Source: Alphaproteobacteria bacterium
GTDB lineage: Bacteria; Pseudomonadota; Alphaproteobacteria; GCA-2731375
DNA: 13,040 bases
Reading direction: 5' to 3'
NCBI GenBank assembly: GCA_030746295.1
Contig: JASLMY010000140.1
Span: 1 to 13,040 of the forward strand
Shown: one piece after another, positions 9,060-13,040 of the stretch
How positions within the stretch are numbered: position 1 is the first letter of the stretch
How the letters are laid out: every line of letters starts with the position of its first letter
The notes under the pieces: generated by a model
Databases searched by the model: none
The model's input: the letters and a program-made list of their open reading frames with translations, nothing else
What the model was told of the DNA's origin: nothing
Made by a program: the position numbers and the translations under genes

Positions 9060-9137
9060 ACGCCGTCTTCGACTGGCGGGAGGCGGGGCCGCGGCATAGA
9101 GTGGTGGCGGCGAATGCTAGGGCGAGGCGAGACGACG

Positions 9138-9905
9138 ATGCAGTGGGATCCGGCGCAATACTTGGCCTTCGGCGATCTGCGATTGCGTCCCGCGGTCGAC
9201 CTGCTGGCGCGACTGCCCGAGGCGGCGCCCGGCCGCGTGGCCGATCTCGGCTGCGGCGCCGGCAACGTCACCGGCTTGTTGGCGGCGCGTTGGCCGCAAG
9301 CCCAAATCACCGGCGTCGACAGCTCGCCCGACATGCTGGCGAAGGCGAAGGCCGCGGTCCCCGGCGCCGACTTCGTCGAGAGCGACATCGCCGGCTGGCT
9401 GCCCGAGGCGGCGCCGGAGGTGATCTTCACCAACGCGGCGCTGCAGTGGCTCGACGACCACGAGAGCCTGTTCCCGAGCCTGGTGGGCAGGCTGGCGCCC
9501 GGTGGGCGGATCGCCATTCAGATGCCGCGCAACCACGGCGAGCCCTCGCACCAGGCGATGCTGGAGACGGTCGAGGACGGGCCCTGGACCGAACGGCTGC
9601 GCCCGGTCTCGCGGGCCCAACCGGTGGCGACGCCGGAGCGGTACTACGAGATCCTGGCGCCGCAGGCGTCGGAGCTCGACATCTGGGAGACGATCTACCT
9701 GCAGCAGCTCGACGGCGAGAACCCGGTCAAGGAATGGACCAAGGGCACGGCTTTGCGGCCCTATCTCGCCGCGCTGGAGGGGGCCGAGCGCGAGGCCTTC
9801 GAGGCCGCCTACGGCGCCCGTATCCTGGCCGCCTATCCGCCGGCGGCCGACGGCCGGACGCTCTTTCCCTTTCGCCGCCTCTTCATCGTCGCCCGGCGTG
9901 CCTGA
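9138..9905 (+). CDS. tam: Trans-aconitate 2-methyltransferase
   Basis: SAM-dependent methyltransferase of 255 aa that methylates trans-aconitate, a toxic by-product of the TCA cycle that inhibits aconitase. The sequence follows E. coli Tam closely from memory: a WDPAQYLxF start, RPAVDLLAR, motif I VADLGCGAGNVTGLL (34-48), GVDSSPDML, FTNAALQWLDDH, IAIQMPRN and a C-terminal FRRLFIVARR. Length matches the family (about 250-260 aa). The reading frame stays open upstream to 8988, but homology begins at MQWDP, so I use the ATG at 9138. A GAGGCGAG purine stretch precedes it. It is the first gene of a tight three-gene plus-strand cluster, 9 bp ahead of a SAM hydrolase gene. Confidence 0.92.
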   Translation: MQWDPAQYLAFGDLRLRPAVDLLARLPEAAPGRVADLGCGAGNVTGLLAARWPQAQITGVDSSPDMLAKAKAAVPGADFVESDIAGWLPEAAPEVIFTNAALQWLDDHESLFPSLVGRLAPGGRIAIQMPRNHGEPSHQAMLETVEDGPWTERLRPVSRAQPVATPERYYEILAPQASELDIWETIYLQQLDGENPVKEWTKGTALRPYLAALEGAEREAFEAAYGARILAAYPPAADGRTLFPFRRLFIVARRA

Positions 9906-9914
9906 GGCCCGGCC

Positions 9915-10643
9915 TTGATCGTGCTCTTCACCGATTTCGGCCTCGAGGGGCCCTATATCGGGCAGGTGCAGGCGGTCCTGCACGGGGAAGCGCCCGGCGT
10001 GCCGGTGGTCAACCTCTTCGCCGACGCGCCGGCGCATGCGCCCAAGCTCGCCGCCTATCTGCTGGCCGCCTACGCGCCGGCCTTCCCGGCCGGCAGCGTC
10101 TTCCTCGCCGTCGTCGACTCCGGCGTCGGCGGTGTTCGCGCGCCTGCCATCCTCGAAGCCGAGGGGCGCTGGTACGTGGGCCCGGAGAACGGCCTCTTCG
10201 CGATCCTGGCGCGGCGTGCGGGCGGCGCCCGTTGGTGGCGGATCGAGGCCGATAAGGCCCGGCTCTCGGCCAGCTTCCACGGCCGCGACCTCTTTGCTCC
10301 CGCCGCCGCCAAGCTGGCCCGGGGCGAGCCCCCCGCCGGCGACGTGCAGGCGATCGCCGACTTGTTGCGCCCCGATTGGCCCGACGATCTCGCCCGGATC
10401 GTCTACGTCGACCGATTCGGCAACGCCATGACCGGGCTGCGCGCCGCCGGCCTCGCCGCCGGCACGGTGCTGTGTGTCGGCGCCCACCGCCTGACCCGGG
10501 CCCGGACCTTCTCCGAGGTCCCGCCGGGGACCGCCTTCTGGTACGAGAACGCCAACGGCCTGGCCGAGATCGCGGTCAACCGCGGCCGCGCCGACGCGGC
10601 GTTGGGGCTGACGTTGGACGATGTGGTAACGCTGATGCGTTGA
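9915..10643 (+). CDS. SAM hydroxide adenosyltransferase (DUF62 / SAM hydrolase family)
   Basis: Enzyme of the fluorinase/chlorinase superfamily that uses water or hydroxide to split S-adenosylmethionine into adenosine and methionine. At 242 aa it is a little shorter than most members. Visible motifs are IVLFTDFGLEGPYIGQ at the N-terminus, VVDSGVGGVR (67-75), GPENGLF, SFHGRDLFAPAAA (120-132) and DRFGNAMT (166-173). Asp68, Arg75 and His122 correspond to the Asp-Arg-His triad described for hydroxide-using members, which argues against a halogenase. VVDSGVG replaces the commoner VVDPGVG. The start is TTG with GAGG 7 nt upstream. A GTG two codons later is less well spaced. The 9 bp gap from tam implies cotranscription. 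Its biological role is poorly understood in general and could be control of SAM level. Confidence 0.87.
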   Translation: MIVLFTDFGLEGPYIGQVQAVLHGEAPGVPVVNLFADAPAHAPKLAAYLLAAYAPAFPAGSVFLAVVDSGVGGVRAPAILEAEGRWYVGPENGLFAILARRAGGARWWRIEADKARLSASFHGRDLFAPAAAKLARGEPPAGDVQAIADLLRPDWPDDLARIVYVDRFGNAMTGLRAAGLAAGTVLCVGAHRLTRARTFSEVPPGTAFWYENANGLAEIAVNRGRADAALGLTLDDVVTLMR

Positions 10644-10662
10644 TCGCGATCGGAGACGAAGG

Positions 10663-11673
10663 ATGGCAGAACCCGGCCAACGCAATCTCATCACCGATGT
10701 CGCCGGCATCCTGATCGGCAATGCCGAGGATCCGGCGGCCCGAAGCGGCGTTACCGTGCTGCTGGCCGAGCGGCCGGCGGTGGCTGCCGTCGACGTCCGT
10801 GGCGGCGCACCGGGGACGCGGGAGACCGACCTCCTGCGCCCCGACTGCCTGGTCGAGACGGTGGACGCGATCGTCCTCTCGGGCGGCTCGGTGCTGGGGT
10901 TGGCCGCCGCCGACGGTGTCGTCGACTGGCTCCGAGCACAGGGCCGCGGGTTTCCGGTCGCGGGCCAGCGGATGCCGATCGTGCCGGCCGCCGTCGTCTT
11001 CGATTTCCCGATCGGTGGCGCGCGGGACTGGCCCGAGGCGCCGCCCTACCGGGCGCTGGCGCTGAGCGCCGCGGACGATGCCAGCCGGGACTTCGCCCTC
11101 GGCAACGCCGGCGCCGGCCTTGGCGCCCGAGCCGGCAGCCTGAAGGGCGGCCTCGGCAGCGTCTCGGCTGTCGGCGACGACGGCCTCGTCGTCGGTGCCC
11201 TCGCCGTCGCCAATCCGGCCGGCACGGTGGTGATGGGCGAGGCCGGCACCATGTGGGCCTGGGACGTGGAGCAGGCGGCCGAGCTCGGCGGCCAGAAGCC
11301 GCCCGCCGCGGCGCCGGTGGCGGCCGTCGATCCGCCGCCGGGTGCCGTGCTCGGGGGCAATACGACCCTCGCCGTGGTCGCCACCAACCTGGCTTTGGAC
11401 AAGGCCCAGGCGGGGCGGCTCGCGATCATGGCGCAGGACGGCCTGGCGCGCGCCATCCGGCCGGCGCACACCCCCTTCGACGGCGATACCGTCTTCGTCC
11501 TGGCGACGGGCGAGAAAGAGCCGGGGCCGGCGCTGCCCGAGACCTTGACGCGGGCTGGCGCGATGGCCGCCGACTGTACCGCCCGCGCCATCGCCCGCGC
11601 CGTCTTCGAGGCCGACGGCCTAGGGACGACGCCGGCCTATCGCGACCGCCACAGCGACGCCTTCAAGCTATAA
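10663..11673 (+). CDS. S58 (P1) family self-processing amidohydrolase, DmpA/NylC-type
   Basis: N-terminal-nucleophile hydrolase of 336 aa. Members autocleave into alpha and beta chains, and the freed residue attacks amide bonds (L-aminopeptidase D-amidase/esterase DmpA, beta-aminopeptidases, nylon-oligomer hydrolase NylC). Here the processing site is GGNTTL. Asn233/Thr234 would be the scissile pair, giving a Thr nucleophile as in NylC rather than the Ser of DmpA. Other NylC-like catalytic positions are present: Lys161 (SLKGGLGS), Asn184 (VANPAGTV), and Asp273 and Asp275 (TPFDGDTVF). The N-terminus has the family block ITDVAGILIGNAED...GVTVLL and VLSGGSVLGL (71-80). GGAG lies 7 nt before the ATG. 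It is third in the cluster, 19 bp after the SAM hydrolase, and converges on the lipoprotein gene 12 bp away. The natural substrate is unknown. Confidence 0.88.
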   Translation: MAEPGQRNLITDVAGILIGNAEDPAARSGVTVLLAERPAVAAVDVRGGAPGTRETDLLRPDCLVETVDAIVLSGGSVLGLAAADGVVDWLRAQGRGFPVAGQRMPIVPAAVVFDFPIGGARDWPEAPPYRALALSAADDASRDFALGNAGAGLGARAGSLKGGLGSVSAVGDDGLVVGALAVANPAGTVVMGEAGTMWAWDVEQAAELGGQKPPAAAPVAAVDPPPGAVLGGNTTLAVVATNLALDKAQAGRLAIMAQDGLARAIRPAHTPFDGDTVFVLATGEKEPGPALPETLTRAGAMAADCTARAIARAVFEADGLGTTPAYRDRHSDAFKL

Positions 11674-11685
11674 GAGAAGCCGGCC

Positions 11686-12813
11686 CTAACGCAGGTAGAC
11701 GTGAACCTCGCCGGCGTTGATGCCGGGGCTGGTGGTGGCCGAGAGCGAGACCCGGCTCGCCGGCATGCCCATGTCGGTCAGTGAGCGCAGCACTTTGTTG
11801 GCGTTGCGCTTCGACTGCGACTGGCCCATTGCGACCTCCGAAGCCTTGCCGGCCGCGGGCGTCACGGCGACGACGTCGAACTCGGCCTCGGGCCGGTCCG
11901 CCAGGACCCGCGAGACCACCGAGTAGAGGGCCCGCTCGAACGGGACGTCGGGACGGTCGAAGCGGATCACGACCAGCGGTTGGCGGCCACTGTTGCGAAA
12001 ACCGCTGCGCGGCGTCGGCGAGGTCGCGTAGACCGGGCGCTCGCCGCGGGCGGCATAGGCCCGGCTGAAGAGGCTGGTGCCGAAGAGCTCGCCGTTCTTC
12101 ACCGCCATCGAGAGCGTCGCCAGGTTCGACCGCTCGGTGCCGATATAGGCGGTCTGCCGGGCGGCGTCCTCGTTGATCTCGCCCAACAGGCGGTCGATCA
12201 GGACGATGGTGCGATTGGTCTCGTCCTCCAGGATGGCGATCTGGCGGTGGTCCTCGTCGATGGCGCCGGCGACCGAATAGGAGGCCCGGGCCGATTCCAG
12301 GATGTAGGCGGCAAGCGAGGAATTGCTCGCGATCTCGTTCGCCAGCGTGTTCATCGCCGCGATGTCCGTGCTCATGCGGTCGAGCTCGGCCTGGGCGGCG
12401 TTCCACTGGCTGACCAGCACCGGGTTGCCGGGCGTGGTGCCGAGCTGCAGCTTGGCCTGGATGGCGGCGACGGTGCCGTGATAGCGCTGGGCGGTCTCGT
12501 TGGTCTCGGCCCGGACCTGGATCAGGCCCTGGTTTTGACCTTGAAGCTTGCCTTGCAGGGCGCGCAGCTCGGTCCGCAGTGACGCCGTCTTCTGGCCGAC
12601 GAAGGTGCCTGTCGCCGCCAGATTGGTAACCGGCATCGGTATGATCTCCGCGCTGGCCCGCTGCGGTGGTGGCGGCGGCGCTCCGGCCGGTTGCACCGGT
12701 GGCCGGCTCTGTGGCTCATCACCGGTCAGTGACGGCCAGAGGGCGTCGGAGGCAAAAGAACAACCCGCCACCAAAACCGTGGCGCCAACAACTACTGCTT
12801 TGAGGTATCGCAA
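11686..12813 (-). CDS. Lipoprotein of unknown function with degenerate OmpA-like C-terminal domain
   Basis: A 375-aa protein I do not recognise as a named family. Residues 1-18 are a lipoprotein signal peptide with lipobox VAGC (Cys18). The next residue is Ser, not Asp, which by the usual rule sends it to the outer membrane. Residues about 33-50 form a Pro-rich linker. About 70-245 look mainly helical, with Gln/Ala/Glu-rich coiled-coil-like stretches. The last 100 residues resemble the OmpA/MotB peptidoglycan-binding fold: a strand VVIRFD (281-286), a helix, VVAVTP, a helix around SKRNANKVLRSL (334-345) and RVSLSATTSPG. The Asp of the usual GHTD motif is missing, so peptidoglycan binding is doubtful. 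The start is TTG, chosen because GAGGAG sits 8 nt upstream and the signal peptide begins right there. A periplasmic or envelope structural role is inferred. Confidence 0.75.
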   Translation of the reverse strand: MRYLKAVVVGATVLVAGCSFASDALWPSLTGDEPQSRPPVQPAGAPPPPPQRASAEIIPMPVTNLAATGTFVGQKTASLRTELRALQGKLQGQNQGLIQVRAETNETAQRYHGTVAAIQAKLQLGTTPGNPVLVSQWNAAQAELDRMSTDIAAMNTLANEIASNSSLAAYILESARASYSVAGAIDEDHRQIAILEDETNRTIVLIDRLLGEINEDAARQTAYIGTERSNLATLSMAVKNGELFGTSLFSRAYAARGERPVYATSPTPRSGFRNSGRQPLVVIRFDRPDVPFERALYSVVSRVLADRPEAEFDVVAVTPAAGKASEVAMGQSQSKRNANKVLRSLTDMGMPASRVSLSATTSPGINAGEVHVYLR

Positions 12814-12821
12814 CCCGTTTG

Positions 12822-12827
12822 CTCCTC
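12822..12827 (-). promoter_or_regulatory. Ribosome binding site deciding the TTG start of the lipoprotein gene
   Basis: GAGGAG on the minus strand lies 8 nt from the TTG at 12813-12811. There is no ATG or GTG near the beginning of the signal peptide, so this strong site is the main support for a TTG start. Confidence 0.65.
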
Positions 12828-12943
12828 GCCTTATGGTTTTGACGCCGCCCCCCTCTACGAGCGGCGGCTGAGCCGTCCGACGCGCTCGGCGAGTTAATGG
12901 CGCTCCCTCCGGACCACGAGGTCAGGCGATCTTAGCCAATGCC

Positions 12944-12973
12944 CTTCTAGCCGACAACATGTCTAGCCGACAA
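12944..12973 (-). promoter_or_regulatory. Weak candidate promoter inside the repeat, lipoprotein gene
   Basis: On the minus strand, TTGTCG (12973-12968) is separated by 18 nt from TAGAAG (12949-12944). Each matches 4 of 6 positions of the sigma70 consensus. This would leave a leader of about 124 nt before the TTG start. The match is modest and partly follows from the tandem repeat itself. Confidence 0.25.
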
Positions 12974-12989
12974 CATGGTGTTTGGACAA
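12946..12989. repeat. 16-bp tandem repeat upstream of the lipoprotein gene
   Basis: TCTAGCCGACAACATG occurs twice in perfect tandem (12946-12961 and 12962-12977). On the minus strand TTGTC recurs a third time at 12989-12985, exactly 16 bp further on, followed by a diverged spacer that again ends in CATG. The result is three TTGTC boxes at 16-bp period, roughly 1.5 helical turns. It sits about 130-175 bp upstream of the lipoprotein start in otherwise gene-free sequence. Confidence 0.75.
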
Positions 12990-13040
12990 GACGCCCACTG
13001 TCGGCGGCCGCGATGCCGGCGACGCAGCCGGCCGCACGCC

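Noticed and set aside
7495..9099. Plus-strand open frame of 534 codons antisense to the DAP-like gene
   Set aside because: No domain features. The minus-strand frame carries intact SxxK, YxN and HxG motifs.
9117..10721. Minus-strand open frame of 534 codons antisense to tam and the SAM hydrolase gene
   Set aside because: It spans two well-recognised plus-strand genes and has shadow composition.
11674..11685. Possible bidirectional terminator between the S58 gene and the lipoprotein gene
   Set aside because: Only 12 bp separate the stops and no stem followed by a T-run is visible.
12830..12925. Possible short upstream ORF in the lipoprotein leader behind a GGAGGG purine run
   Set aside because: The codon at the right spacing is ATT, a very rare start, and no convincing short frame follows.
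12990..13040. Possible gene edge at the right end of the window
   Set aside because: Too short and GC-rich to distinguish a coding frame on either strand.

Overview
The window is a high-GC (about two-thirds G+C by eye), gene-dense bacterial chromosome segment. Several things point to an alphaproteobacterium of the Rhodospirillales or a related order: the dapC-like / ftsK / lolA order, the paired glnK-amtB genes, frequent GTG and TTG starts, and strong G/C at third codon positions. No IS element, phage gene, tRNA, rRNA or CRISPR array was seen. Ten genes cover almost everything, and the long open frames antisense to them are GC-driven shadows.

Left block (1-4158, all minus strand): a dapC-like aminotransferase, then ftsK (10 bp gap), then lolA (11 bp overlap, running off the left edge). 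A plausible sigma70-type promoter lies about 60 bp upstream of dapC. The block joins cell-wall precursor synthesis (lysine/DAP branch), chromosome segregation at division and outer-membrane lipoprotein transport. The amt gene that precedes it ends in a good intrinsic terminator at 4068-4102.

Nitrogen block (4159-6088, minus strand): glnK (P-II) and an amt ammonium channel form an operon. A sigma54-like -24/-12 element sits about 85 bp upstream of glnK, and the AT-rich intergenic region beyond it carries several inverted and direct repeats. The plus-strand gene on the other side is a UbiH/UbiF/VisC/COQ6-type flavin hydroxylase, likely for ubiquinone synthesis.

Hydrolase / SAM block (7396-11673): a minus-strand S12 family serine hydrolase resembling D-aminopeptidase (DAP) lies divergent from a plus-strand cluster of tam (trans-aconitate 2-methyltransferase), a SAM hydroxide adenosyltransferase (DUF62 / SAM hydrolase) and an S58 (DmpA/NylC-type) self-processing amidohydrolase. 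The three plus-strand genes are 9 and 19 bp apart. Two SAM-consuming enzymes next to two hydrolases that act on unusual amides is the most unusual functional grouping in the window, although each gene belongs to a known family.

Right end (11686-13040): a minus-strand lipoprotein of unknown function has a lipobox, a Pro-rich linker, a long helical region and a degenerate OmpA-like C-terminal domain. Its upstream region carries a 16-bp tandem repeat. I found no clear evidence for a wholly new system. The best leads are the SAM/amidase cluster, the lipoprotein and the two repeat-rich intergenic regions.
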